NCBI GenBank assembly: GCA_964449165.1
Contig: CAYVAT010000024.1
Span: 1 to 50,391, forward strand
DNA length: 50,391 nucleotides
Reading direction: 5' to 3'
DNA from: CAYSCW01 sp964449165
GTDB taxonomy: Bacteria > Acidobacteriota > Aminicenantia > Aminicenantales > Aminicenantaceae
In this document: one piece after another, positions 39,895 to 49,113 of the stretch
Position numbering within the stretch: position 1 is the stretch's first letter
Layout: each line of letters begins with the position of its first letter
Made by a program: the position numbers and the translations under genes
Notes under the pieces: model-generated
The model's input: only the letters and a program-made list of their open reading frames with translations
Told to the model about the DNA's origin: nothing
Database searches by the model: none

Positions 39895-41910
39895 ATGAGA
39901 AAGAAAATAGCGTTTTGGACTTTTTTAGCCCTTTTCTTCACTCTGCTGTCTCTCAGTGCTGAAGAGAAGAAGCCTATGACCTTTGTGGATGCGATAAATG
40001 TCAAGAGGATCTTCAGCTTGCAGTTATCCCCTGATGGAAGCCAGGCTCTTTTCACCCAGAGTGAAAATGACTGGAAAAAGAACCGCTCTATCTCTCACAT
40101 CTGGCGGATGAATGTGGATGGTACCGATGTCGTTCAGATGACAAACGGCAAAGACGGAGAAGGAGGAGGCATCTGGTCTCCAGATGGAAAATATATCTCC
40201 TTTATCACCAAGCGAGACGGTGAAAAAGCTCAGATTTATCTGCTTTATACTGGCGGGGGAGAAGCCATAAAGCTCACCGACCATAAAACCAGTATCAAAT
40301 CTCACCGCTGGTCTCCCTGCGCTCGGAAGATTTACTTTCTTGCCGAAGATCCTTTAACTGAGGAGGAAGAGAAAAAGAAAAAAGAAAAAGATGATGCATA
40401 TATTTTTGAGCAGGATTTCAAACCTACTCATCTATGGGTTTTCGACTTGACGAAAAAGGAAGAAAAACGCCTGACAGAAGGAGACTTCACTATCCGCGAG
40501 CTTTCGATCTCCATAGATGGGACAAAGGTGCTTTTTTCCGCTGCACCCACGCCACTCTATGATGATATCCTTCACTCTGAAATCTGGATTATGGACCTGA
40601 AGGATGGTTCCAAACGACAGGTTACTAAAAACGGTATCCAGGAGAGCGACATATCCTTGTCACCGGACAACAGCCAGATTCTTTTCATAGCAGAGTGTGA
40701 TGCGAACTTAAAGGATTACTATTACCAGGCCAATATTCTCACAGTTCCCGCCGAGGGTGGGACACCCAAGATTCTCCTCCCTGATTTCGCCTACGAAGTG
40801 TATGATACGGAATGGTCGTCTGATGGAAAATCCATCTATTTCACGGCGAATATGGGCATTCACAGCGAAATCTTTTCCTTAAGGCTGGAAGATTTAAACA
40901 TCAAATAGATTACAGACGGCGAGCATGCCATATACAGCATCGACTACAATCCCACAACCGATACCATCCTTTATGCAGTGAATTCTCCGCATGATCCGGC
41001 CACATTCTGGATGATGGACATGAAGAACTCCTCAGCACGGATGATCCATAATCCTTACCCCGAATTGAAGGAGTTCAAGCTGGCCGCCTACGAACAGGTC
41101 CGCTGGAAGAGCACAGACGGAAAAGAAGTGGAAGGCATTCTTATCTATCCTGTGGATTACGAAAAAGGGAAACATTATCCTCTTCTCGCTCATACGCACG
41201 GAGGACCGATGGGATCGGATAAATTCACTTTCGACGGTTATGCCCATGCCCGGGCCGGACGAGGTTACGCCATATTCAAACCAAATTATAGAGGAAGTAC
41301 AGGATACGGTAACGACGTACTCCGCGATATGGTCGGGCACTATTTCCTCCACGCCGATGATGACGTCTTGACGGGAGTAGACTATCTGGTCCAAAAAGGA
41401 ATCGCAGACCCCGAAAAACTGGGAACGTTGGGATGGAGTGCCGGAGGACACATGACCAACTGGCTTGTCACACAGACAGATAAGTTTAAGGCAGCCTCTT
41501 CTGGCGCAGGTGCCTCGAACTGGATATCCATGTATGCCCAAAGCGATGTACGGATATACCGCACTCCCTGGTTTTTAGGTGATCCCTGGAAGAAGGATGC
41601 TCCTCTCAAAGCTTACCGAGAAAATTCCCCCATCTTTTACGTCCATCAGGCCAAAACACCCACGCTCATCTTGTGCGGAAAGAACGACCAGAGAGTCCCG
41701 TTGCCCCAGAGTATCGAGATGTACCGTGGTCTCAAAGCCAACGGAGTGCCAACTGAGCTTGTCATTTTCCCGCGTTCAGGACATGGGCCAAGGGAATTAA
41801 GGCACAGGCTATACAAGTCGAACAAGGAATTCCAGTGGCTGGAAAAATACATCATGGGCCAGGATTTTCAGTTCGAAAAAGCGCCGGATTCTGATAAAAA
41901 CAAAAAATGA
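39895..41910 (+). pseudogene. S9 family peptidase interrupted by an in-frame TAG
   Basis: 671 codons in one frame except for TAG at 40906-40908. A signal peptide (FWTFLALFFTLLSLSA) and beta-propeller (repeated LSPDGSQ, WSPDGKY, WSPCARK, WSSDGKS) precede the stop. The rest of the propeller and an intact hydrolase domain follow, with Ser in LGWSAGGHM, Asp in CGKNDQRVP and His in SGHGPRE. The stop stands where IT-DGEH propeller strands usually have Gln/Arg, so CAG to TAG is a one-base explanation. AGGAGGT precedes the ATG. It may be a recent pseudogene, a sequencing error or a suppressed stop. The second part also has in-frame ATGs (40978) that could restart translation. Confidence 0.88.
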
Positions 41911-41970
41911 GAGGAGCTCCCTTCATGGCTGCATTGGCATCCGATGCCTAGCATGCCCTGGTGCCATGTT

Positions 41971-43314
41971 CTATTTTTTTGGCGGAATCGTTAATTCTGA
42001 CGCTGCCTGAATTCCCGAAGCTACTTCAGGGATGATGCCAAATTTGACATAAATGGGCTGGATCATTTTTTTCAACTCAGGAAGCTTTCTGGCAAAGATA
42101 AGAGCACCCAGAATACATGAGATGCCACCTATGATCAAAGTGTTGGGCGCACCTATCCAATCTGCTAATCCTCCCGCTAATAAACTTCCAAAAGGCATCG
42201 TACCCAAAAACGCCATGGCATATAAACTCATAATCCGCCCACGTTTGTCATCGTCAACAATGGTTTGTAAAATTGTGTTACTCGAAGCCATCTGTATGAT
42301 CATTCCAAGACCGGATGTAAACATCAATGCTAGGGAAAGCCAGAATACCCGGGAAAAAGAAAAAGCCGTAAGTCCGGCGCCAAAAATTGCCGCAGACAAA
42401 GGAATAATTTTCTCCAGTCCCAGAACACTTTTTCTGGAGGCAAGGTAAAAGGCTCCCCCCAGAGCGCCAATACCCGAAGCTCCCATAAGAAAGCCGAACG
42501 TATGAGAGCCACCGTGAAGTATCTCCTTGGCAAAAATAGGCATCAGCACTACGTAAGGCATCCCCATTAGACTAACTAATCCCAACAGCAGGATGGGAAA
42601 CCTGATAGCGGGAAAACCAAAGGCATAAGAGAAACCCTCTTTTAGTCTTTGCCAGACTCTGGTTTTTGGTAATTTTGCTTTTTGGGGGGCAACATTCATC
42701 AATAACAGCGAGGCAATAACAAAAAGGTAGCTCAGGCCGTTAAGGAGAAAGCATATCCCTTCCCCCACGGCAGCAATCAGTACTCCTGCTATGGAAGGTC
42801 CCAGCAGTCTCGCACTGTTAACCATCGAGGAATTCAAGGCAATGGCATTCCCCAAATCTTCTTTTCTTTCCACCATCTCTATGACGAATGCCTGGCGGGC
42901 AGGCATATCAAAGGCATTCACACAACCAAGCAAAGTCCCTAAAAGAATGATATGCCAGACCTTAATTCCACCGGTGAAAAAGAGAAACGACAGGACTAAT
43001 GCCTGTATCATAGCCAGAATTTGAGTGACAATCAAAATATGATGGCGATTCCTTCGGTCAGATACCACACCACCGAAAGGAGATAAAAGGAAGGCAGGGA
43101 TTTGCCCAGTAAAGCCGACCAAACCCAATAAGAATGGAGAACCGCTAATCCGGTAGACCAGCCAGGGCAAAGCGATTCTTTGTATCCATGTACCAATCAG
43201 AGAGAGGCTCTGTCCTCCGAAAAAAAGCCGGTAATTTTTATACCGGAGCGAACGAAACATGATTTTTAGCCCGCCAAGCTTATCTGTGCGAGGTTTGTCA
43301 GATTCCCTTTTCAT
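41971..43314 (-). CDS. MFS transporter (MFS_3/EntS-like exporter)
   Basis: 447 residues with about 12 hydrophobic spans. The N-terminal FRSLRYKNYRLFFGGQSLSLIGTWIQ is characteristic of the EntS/DUF894 group, and the loop motif GVVSDRRNRHHIL after span 2 is the MFS signature. It probably exports a small molecule by proton antiport; the substrate is unknown. The first ATG (43314) has AGGAAGG rather far upstream; ATG 43260 would start at FRSLRYKN. It ends 60 bp from the convergent broken peptidase gene. Confidence 0.88.
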   Translation of the reverse strand: MKRESDKPRTDKLGGLKIMFRSLRYKNYRLFFGGQSLSLIGTWIQRIALPWLVYRISGSPFLLGLVGFTGQIPAFLLSPFGGVVSDRRNRHHILIVTQILAMIQALVLSFLFFTGGIKVWHIILLGTLLGCVNAFDMPARQAFVIEMVERKEDLGNAIALNSSMVNSARLLGPSIAGVLIAAVGEGICFLLNGLSYLFVIASLLLMNVAPQKAKLPKTRVWQRLKEGFSYAFGFPAIRFPILLLGLVSLMGMPYVVLMPIFAKEILHGGSHTFGFLMGASGIGALGGAFYLASRKSVLGLEKIIPLSAAIFGAGLTAFSFSRVFWLSLALMFTSGLGMIIQMASSNTILQTIVDDDKRGRIMSLYAMAFLGTMPFGSLLAGGLADWIGAPNTLIIGGISCILGALIFARKLPELKKMIQPIYVKFGIIPEVASGIQAASELTIPPKK

Positions 43315-43576
43315 TCCAAATCGATTCCTTCCTCTTATTCGATTCCTTTTACACGTCTGGCATTTGAAACATCTGCTGAGGCACAGCAGAAACGGATATG
43401 GACGCTGCTTTTCTATGAAGTAAAGTATATTGCCTTATAATTAATACAACCTGCATCAATGACCTATAATCCATTCCTAAAGCAGCTATTATACCAAAGC
43501 CGAATAAAAGTCTCCCCTCAAATGTTCACCTAGGATTGCAAAAAGAATGGCAAGGCTTTATCAGAAAAGTGGTGTC
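43315..43576. other. Gap with no visible gene
   Basis: 262 bp between the MFS start and tRNA-Asn 3' end. No open frame with a ribosome binding site, no repeat matching the families here and no clear terminator were seen. It should contain the MFS promoter, but no convincing -35/-10 pair stood out. Confidence 0.4.
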
Positions 43577-43652
43577 TGGCTCCTCGGGCAGGACTCGAAC
43601 CTGCAACCTAGTGGTTAACAGCCACCCGCTCTGCCGATTGAGCTACCGAGGA
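43577..43652 (-). tRNA. tRNA-Asn (anticodon GTT)
   Basis: 76 nt including encoded CCA. Acceptor stem TCCTCGG/CCGAGGA, D arm GCTC...GAGC, anticodon arm GGTGG-CTGTTAA-CCACT with GTT, and T arm GCAGG-TTCGAGT-CCTGC all pair. Discriminator base is G. It follows the heat-shock operon on the same strand, 62 bp past the DnaC-like stop. Confidence 0.95.
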
Positions 43653-43714
43653 GCAGGCTGTCCATAATTTAGCAAAACTCGGGGAGAATATCAATAAAAG
43701 GAGAGTTTTTTCCT

Positions 43715-44461
43715 TTAGAAGCGATAACTACCCTGCTTGATTTCTTTGCGGTAGTCCTTTCCTCCCATCTCCACAACCTTACACATCTCATAAAGTCTCG
43801 ACCTCAGACGGATGCCAATCCTGTCTACCAGAGAATCCTCCTTTTTCTTGTAGAAGGAATCCCTGGCATCTTCTTCCTCTTCTTCCTTATCCAGGTAATT
43901 TGAGGTGAAGATGGTCAGTTTCTTTTGGTTGTATCTGTTGTTAACGATATAGAAAACCGTCTCATCCACCCAGGCTGTCGTTCTCTTAGCTCCCAGCTCA
44001 TCTAGTACCAGCACATCCTTTTGAAAAATGGGAGCCAGAACATCCACCTCTCTCAAGGAGGAATCAGGTGTGTAGGTACCCTGGATATCCCTGATGAGCT
44101 CACGGAAATCGCAGAAATAACAGGGGACGTTCTTTTTGCGGATCATTTCCTGGACGATGGCCACAGCCAGATGGGTTTTCCCCACCCCACAAGGGCCTAT
44201 GAAAAGAAGGCCCACATCCTGGACAGGATAGTTTTTGACGAATTGTTTGGATATTTTAAGAGCATGGCGGTGGGAGGAATCATGAATTTCAAAATTATCA
44301 AAGGTACAATTCTCATATCTTCGGGGAATGTGGGCCTGTTCAAAGAGGACCTGGCTTTTCTGCTCCTTGAAGCATTTGCACCGCTTGGCTACAGCACGGC
44401 CCTTACTTTCTTCCAGGACCCAGCCCGTACCTTGGCATTCAGAACATACGGCTTCTGCCAT
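43715..44461 (-). CDS. DnaC/IstB-like ATPase with N-terminal zinc-type motif
   Basis: 248 residues. An N-terminal CSECQGTGW...RCKC cluster (about residues 5-30) could bind zinc. An AAA+ domain follows with Walker A GPCGVGKTHLA (near 87), Walker B VLVLDELGA, sensor 1 IFTSNY and an arginine-rich C-terminal segment (DRIGIRLRSRLYEMC). This is the DnaC/DnaI helicase-loader/IstB group. No transposase IstA or inverted ends are near, so a chromosomal role is more likely than an insertion sequence. Its ATG overlaps the sigma-factor stop by one base (TGATG), so it is coupled to the heat-shock operon. Confidence 0.88.
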   Translation of the reverse strand: MAEAVCSECQGTGWVLEESKGRAVAKRCKCFKEQKSQVLFEQAHIPRRYENCTFDNFEIHDSSHRHALKISKQFVKNYPVQDVGLLFIGPCGVGKTHLAVAIVQEMIRKKNVPCYFCDFRELIRDIQGTYTPDSSLREVDVLAPIFQKDVLVLDELGAKRTTAWVDETVFYIVNNRYNQKKLTIFTSNYLDKEEEEEDARDSFYKKKEDSLVDRIGIRLRSRLYEMCKVVEMGGKDYRKEIKQGSYRF

Positions 44462-45309
44462 CAGTTGAGATACCCCCTCAGTTGCTGAAGTTTGTGGGAA
44501 CGCGACAATTTTCGCATTGCCTTCTGTTCGATCTGTCTGATCCGTTCTCTGGTAAGATCGAGCTTGTCTCCGATTTCTTGAAGAGTCCTCGGCCTGTTAT
44601 CATCCAGTCCGAACCTTAATTTTAGCACAAGAGCCTCTTTCTCATCCAGTTCCTCCAGCATTTGTCTTATTTGCTCCTGAATAGAATTCTTGACGATTTG
44701 GACCTCAACAGAAGGAGAAATATCGTCTTTAATCTTCTCTCCAACCTCAACATCTTCATCGAAATACTTATCGCTGAGGGAAATATTTTTCTCTTCGATC
44801 AATTCCATATCCTCTACATCTTCCCTGGTTATGCCCATACGCTTGGCAACCTCATCTCTTGTCGGCTCCCTGCCCAATTCCTTCTTGAGCTTAGCACTGA
44901 CTTTCTTCATCTCTGATATCTGGTCAGAGAGCTTCTGAGGGATATTATAAATCCGAGAATACTGGGTGAGAGCATGGATGATGGCCTGTCTGATCCACCA
45001 GACAGCATAAGAAATGAACTTGACCTTTCTTTCCGGGTCGAATCTTTTAGCCGCTTCGATAAGGCCCAGATTTCCCTCGTTGATCAGGTCGGAAAGACTG
45101 AGCCCCATCCCCTTGTACTTCTTGACATAGGAAACAACAAAACGCAGGTTCGCCTCGATCATCATTCGCAATGCTTCCCTGTCTCCCTTCTGGATACGCT
45201 CACCTAGCTCTCTTTCTTCCTCCTGAGAAAGCATGGGGAAACGCGAAATCTGATCCAGGTATAACTTCAGATTTCTTGAATCGAGATAATCACCTTTCTT
45301 ACGAGGCAT
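44461..45309 (-). CDS. Sigma-70 family factor (group 2/heat-shock-type)
   Basis: 282 residues without a region 1.1. Region 1.2/2 includes LYLDQISRFPMLSQEEE, NLRFVVSYVKKYKGMGLSLSDLINEGNLGL and the -10-binding RKVKFISYAVWWIRQAI. Region 3 includes REPTRDEVAKRMGI. Region 4 ends in the helix-turn-helix RTLQEIGDKLDLTRERIRQIEQKAMRKL. Short length with full RpoD-like motifs fits a group 2 or RpoH-like factor rather than the vegetative sigma. Its start overlaps the hspR end by 11 bp. Confidence 0.92.
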   Translation of the reverse strand: MPRKKGDYLDSRNLKLYLDQISRFPMLSQEEERELGERIQKGDREALRMMIEANLRFVVSYVKKYKGMGLSLSDLINEGNLGLIEAAKRFDPERKVKFISYAVWWIRQAIIHALTQYSRIYNIPQKLSDQISEMKKVSAKLKKELGREPTRDEVAKRMGITREDVEDMELIEEKNISLSDKYFDEDVEVGEKIKDDISPSVEVQIVKNSIQEQIRQMLEELDEKEALVLKLRFGLDDNRPRTLQEIGDKLDLTRERIRQIEQKAMRKLSRSHKLQQLRGYLN

Positions 45310-45709
45310 TTTTCTCTTTTTCTATTTTAACAATTTTGGCCGGACTTATCCGGATCATACTTTTTTTTCTAACCTCAAATTCTTCCTCTCGTCCCTCGAA
45401 AAATTCCTTCCGGATATATTCCAGAAATTCGTTGACTTCTATTTCAATCTGCTCCATCTTCTCTCTCATGTTCAGAACCACTTCCACTCCGGCAAGATTG
45501 ACCCCCAAATCTCGGGTCAAAGTCAATATCAGCTCCAGTCGCCTCAGGTCTTCCTCTGTATAACAACGCGTATTTCCCTCGCTCCGAGAGGGCTTCAGCA
45601 GCCCTTCTCTCTCATAAAGACGGAGAGTCTGGGGGTGGATATCGTACATCCGGGATACGCTGCTTATATGGTAATAGTTCTTAGGCTTTTTTTCTTTTTC
45701 CTTCTTCAT
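45299..45709 (-). CDS. hspR: HspR-type MerR family heat-shock repressor
   Basis: 136 residues. The MerR DNA-binding domain reads YHISSVSRMYDIHPQTLRLYEREGLLKPSRSEGNTRCYTEEDL (split here by function: helix-turn-helix then wing), followed by a helical tail (LELILTLTRDLGVNLAGVEVVLNM). The PSRSEGNTR wing and DLGVNLAGV are HspR hallmarks. HspR represses dnaK operons by binding HAIR operators with DnaK as corepressor. A HAIR-like site is present at 48856-48876. Lies 1 bp from dnaJ and overlaps the sigma gene. Confidence 0.92.
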   Translation of the reverse strand: MKKEKEKKPKNYYHISSVSRMYDIHPQTLRLYEREGLLKPSRSEGNTRCYTEEDLRRLELILTLTRDLGVNLAGVEVVLNMREKMEQIEIEVNEFLEYIRKEFFEGREEEFEVRKKSMIRISPAKIVKIEKEKNAS

Positions 45710-45710
45710 C

Positions 45711-46814
45711 TCAATGCACCTCTATCTTCTCTCTAGGGTTTTGTCCGGATATCCTCTCCAGCTCACGCATCAGCTCTCGGATTCTTTGGTCATTAAAAGG
45801 AGGCGGCACGATAGAGACCTCCACAAACTGATCTCCCCGAGTACGTCTACCAGGGATAGGAGCCCCTTTATCCTTCAAGCGGAATTTCTGCCCGGATTTT
45901 GTCCCTGGGGGGACTTTGATTCTTGTTTTGCCATGGAGAGTGGGCACCTCAATCTTCGAGCCTAAAGTGGCTTCTGTGACGGTTATGGGCAACTTGATAT
46001 AGACATTGGATCCTTCCCTCTTGAAGAAAGGATGAGGGTCGACTTCTATGGTAATAAACAGATCTCCCGAAGGGCCACCCAATCTTCCTGCATTTCCTTT
46101 GCCTTGAATACGAACCTTCGATCCGGTGTTTACGCCTCCTGGAATCCTGACACTGATTAACTCTGTTTTTGGAACCAGGCCGCTGCCATGGCATGTGGAA
46201 CATTGCTTTCCACGAGTCCTCCCTGTCCCCCCACAAGAGGGACAGGTGGTGGCAAACTTCATAAATCCTCTCTGGAGACTGGTCTGTCCGCTTCCTCCAC
46301 ACACGGGACAGACCTGCTGCTCTCCAGAGGAAACAAAACCCTTTCCTTGACAAACCGAACAGGGGACCATCCATGTCAACTGGATGCGTGTTTTTAAGCC
46401 GTTTATGGCATCCATAAAACTCACTTTCATGGAATAATGGAGATCCTCTCCTCTAACTGGTCTCTGCTGAGGTTGAGCAGCAGTCTGGCCGAATATGTTT
46501 TCGAAGAAATCCCGGAAAGAGGATGTTCCGGAGCCGGAAAAATCAAACCCTTCGAATCCAGAGGTGTATGTCTGCTGACCTGTTCCAGGAGGAACATCCC
46601 CGACAAATCCGTACTGGTCGTACTGTTTCTTCTTTTTCGGGTCGCTGAGAACAGAGTAAGCTTCCTGGATTTCCTTAAACTTGGCCTCGGCTGTCTTATC
46701 GCCGGGATTGAGGTCTGGATGGTATTTTCGTGCCAGCTTCCTGTAGGCTTTCTTTATTTCGGTTAAAGTAGCTTTCCTGTCAACTCCCAAGATTCTGTAA
46801 TAGTCCTTTTCCAT
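45711..46814 (-). CDS. dnaJ: Chaperone DnaJ
   Basis: 367 residues. J domain with HPD (KYHPDLNPG, near 31-33), G/F-rich linker (about 75-105), zinc centre with four CxxCxGxG repeats (CSVCQGKG, CPVCGGSG, CPSCGGTG, CSTCHGSG) and a C-terminal substrate-binding region. It stimulates DnaK ATP hydrolysis and delivers unfolded clients. It is 64 bp after dnaK. grpE, often placed between these genes, is absent here. Confidence 0.97.
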   Translation of the reverse strand: MEKDYYRILGVDRKATLTEIKKAYRKLARKYHPDLNPGDKTAEAKFKEIQEAYSVLSDPKKKKQYDQYGFVGDVPPGTGQQTYTSGFEGFDFSGSGTSSFRDFFENIFGQTAAQPQQRPVRGEDLHYSMKVSFMDAINGLKTRIQLTWMVPCSVCQGKGFVSSGEQQVCPVCGGSGQTSLQRGFMKFATTCPSCGGTGRTRGKQCSTCHGSGLVPKTELISVRIPGGVNTGSKVRIQGKGNAGRLGGPSGDLFITIEVDPHPFFKREGSNVYIKLPITVTEATLGSKIEVPTLHGKTRIKVPPGTKSGQKFRLKDKGAPIPGRRTRGDQFVEVSIVPPPFNDQRIRELMRELERISGQNPREKIEVH

Positions 46815-46878
46815 TCTCTTATTCCCTCACCGGCGCACAAAACAGCTCTTACTGATAAAAGCAGAATTTAGCTGGGAA

Positions 46879-48819
46879 TTATTTCTTATCTTCTTTCTCT
46901 TCGTCGACAACTTCTGCGTCGATGACTTCCTCTTCAGAGCCTCCAGCTTGGGCTTCTTCTTGAGCCTGGCCTCCGGCAGCCTGCTCTTGTTGGGCTCCTT
47001 GCTGAGCTTGCTGCTGCTGGGCAGCCTGCTGGTACATCATCTCCGTCAGCTTGTGAGATGCTTGAGAAAGGGATTCCACAGCCTGCTTGATCTGGTTAAC
47101 ATCATCGCTTTCCAGCGCTTTCTTGGTCTTTTCAATCTCTGCTTCAACATTCTTGGCTTCGTCTTCGGGAATCTTATCCTTGTTCTCCCGCATCAACTTC
47201 TCCAGGTTGTAGACCATCTGATCTGCCTGATTCTTGGCTTCCACGAGTTCTTTTCGTTTTTTGTCCTCTTCAGCATGGGCTTCGGCATCATTGACCATCT
47301 GGTCGATCTCTCCATCATCCAGCCCGCTGTGACCGGTGATGGTGATAGCTTGCTGCTTTCCAGTACCCATATCCTTGGCAGAAACATGAAGGATACCGTT
47401 TGCGTCGATGTCAAAAGTAACTTCTATCTTGGGTATACCACGGGGAGCAGGCGGTATGCCGTCCAGATGAAACCGGCCTAAGGTTCTGTTGTTTTGGGCC
47501 ATCTCTCTCTCACCCTGCAGCACATGAATCTCTACACTGGGCTGGTTATCGGATGCCGTGGAGAAGATTTCTGTCTTTTTGGTGGGGATGGTAGTGTTTC
47601 GAGGAATCATCTTGGTGAAAACTCCTCCCAAAGTCTCAATCCCCAGAGTAAGCGGAGTGACATCCAAGAGAAGCACATCTTTAACATCTCCTGCCAGTAC
47701 CGCCCCCTGAATAGCTGCTCCGACAGCCACTACCTCGTCAGGATTAACACCCTTATGAGGTTCTTTTCCAAAGAGCTCCTTGACTGTCTGCTGAACTTTT
47801 GGGATTCGCGTGGATCCTCCCACCAGAATAACTTCGTTTATATCCTCGGGCTTCAGGCTGGCATCAGACAGAGCCTGTTTACATGGACCAACGCTTCTTT
47901 GAATCAGATCATCCATGAGCTGTTCTAACTTAGAACGGGAGAGTTTCATCAGAAGGTGCTTCGGACCAGAAGCATCGGCGGTGATAAAGGGAAGGTTGAT
48001 TTCTGTCTCCATAGTTGTGGACAGTTCAATCTTTGCCTTCTCAGCGGCTTCTTTCAGCCTCTGAAGAGCCATCTTATCCTTGGAGATATCTATTCCTGAG
48101 TCCTTCTTGAACTCAGTCACGACCCAGTCCTGCACCCTCTGGTCGATGTCATCTCCGCCCAGATGAGTGTCGCCGTTTGTAGCCTTGACTTCGACAACTC
48201 CTTCGCCGACTTCCAGGATGGAGATATCAAATGTACCGCCGCCAAAGTCGTAGACAGCTATGGTCTGATCCTTCTTCCTTTCCATTCCATAAGCAAGAGC
48301 TGCGGCAGTGGGCTCATTTATAATCCGCACAACGTCTAAACCAGCAATCTTACCTGCATCTTTGGTAGCTTTTCTTTGGCTGTCGTTGAAATAGGCTGGT
48401 ACGGTGATGACTGCTTTTTCCACCTTTTCTCCCAGATGATCCTCTGCTGATTTCCTCATTTTCTGAAGAATCATGGCAGAGATTTCAGGTGGAGCATACT
48501 TTTTCCCATGAGCTTCTACTCTGACATCGCCATTGGCCACTTGAGTAACCTTGAATGGAACCTGCTTAATCTCCTCAGGAACTTCTTTATAACGGCGTCC
48601 CATAAACCTCTTAATAGAGTAAATAGTGTTCTCTGGGTTGGTAATCCGCTGCCTTTTGGCGGCCTGTCCGACTAGCCTTTCTCCTTTTTCAGTGAATGCA
48701 ACGACTGATGGTGTAGTTCGTCCTCCCTCTTCGTTAGGGATAATCACAGGCTTATCGCCTTCTGTCACAGCAACAACAGAATTTGTTGTACCCAGGTCAA
48801 TTCCAATAATTTTTGCCAT
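46879..48819 (-). CDS. dnaK: Chaperone DnaK (Hsp70)
   Basis: 646 residues. ATPase domain (1 to about 385) has IGIDLGTTNSVVAV, VYDFGGGTFDISIL and VILVGGSTRIPKVQ. The linker DVLLLDVTPLTLGIET leads to the substrate-binding domain and a helical lid. The tail is a Q/A/G-rich stretch ending in EEVIDAEVVDEEKEDKK. It folds and protects proteins and here likely acts also as HspR corepressor. AGGAGG lies 6 nt before the ATG. It is the first gene of a five-gene operon. Confidence 0.98.
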   Translation of the reverse strand: MAKIIGIDLGTTNSVVAVTEGDKPVIIPNEEGGRTTPSVVAFTEKGERLVGQAAKRQRITNPENTIYSIKRFMGRRYKEVPEEIKQVPFKVTQVANGDVRVEAHGKKYAPPEISAMILQKMRKSAEDHLGEKVEKAVITVPAYFNDSQRKATKDAGKIAGLDVVRIINEPTAAALAYGMERKKDQTIAVYDFGGGTFDISILEVGEGVVEVKATNGDTHLGGDDIDQRVQDWVVTEFKKDSGIDISKDKMALQRLKEAAEKAKIELSTTMETEINLPFITADASGPKHLLMKLSRSKLEQLMDDLIQRSVGPCKQALSDASLKPEDINEVILVGGSTRIPKVQQTVKELFGKEPHKGVNPDEVVAVGAAIQGAVLAGDVKDVLLLDVTPLTLGIETLGGVFTKMIPRNTTIPTKKTEIFSTASDNQPSVEIHVLQGEREMAQNNRTLGRFHLDGIPPAPRGIPKIEVTFDIDANGILHVSAKDMGTGKQQAITITGHSGLDDGEIDQMVNDAEAHAEEDKKRKELVEAKNQADQMVYNLEKLMRENKDKIPEDEAKNVEAEIEKTKKALESDDVNQIKQAVESLSQASHKLTEMMYQQAAQQQQAQQGAQQEQAAGGQAQEEAQAGGSEEEVIDAEVVDEEKEDKK

Positions 48820-48846
48820 TTTTTCCTCCTGAATTAGTCTTTAATT

Positions 48847-48876
48847 AGTATAAAAGTTGAGTCATGATTTGTCAAG
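48847..48876 (-). promoter_or_regulatory. dnaK promoter with overlapping HAIR-like HspR operator
   Basis: TTGACA (48875-48870), a 17-bp spacer, then TATACT (48852-48847): a near-consensus sigma70 promoter. CTTGACA (48876-48870), seven bases, then ACTCAAC (48862-48856) matches the HAIR form CTTGAGT-N7-ACTCAAG at 11 of 14 arm positions. HspR bound here would cover the -35 and spacer. Transcription would start near 48840, about 20 nt before the ATG. Confidence 0.8.
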
Positions 48877-49113
48877 TTTTATTATAATTTTTTTATAAAT
48901 ATTATACAAAAAAGCAAATTTTATATGGACTTTAGGCAAATTTAGGGGAGAATCCTCACATATATTTATAAATTCTCAACCAGGGGTTCGGAAAGAGCAG
49001 CTTGCACGATATCCCCCGCTTTCACGAAAACGTCTTTATTATAAAGCCCTATTAATCAATCGTATTGAAGGCGGCGGCTGTGTCTACTGAATTTTTAGGA
49101 TCTAAGAATTTTC
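48877..49113. other. AT-rich gap between malic enzyme and the dnaK promoter
   Basis: About 237 bp. An AT-rich stretch (48880-48945) could serve as an UP-like element for dnaK. I see no gene, no clear terminator and no copy of repeats A, B or C. Confidence 0.4.

Noticed and set aside
40906..40908. In-frame TAG as pyrrolysine or a selenocysteine-type recoding signal
   Set aside because: Selenocysteine uses TGA. No PYLIS-like structure or pyl genes are visible, and a CAG to TAG change explains the site more simply.
43693..43719. AAAGGA/TCCTTT hairpin as terminator of the heat-shock operon
   Set aside because: The stem is short and AT-rich, overlaps the last codons, and lacks a proper T-run.
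43715..44461. DnaC-like gene as IstB of an IS21 element
   Set aside because: No istA-like transposase and no terminal inverted repeats flank it, and it is coupled to the sigma gene.
47494..47928. Plus-strand frame within dnaK
   Set aside because: It is antisense to a highly conserved coding region, with composition following the dnaK codons.
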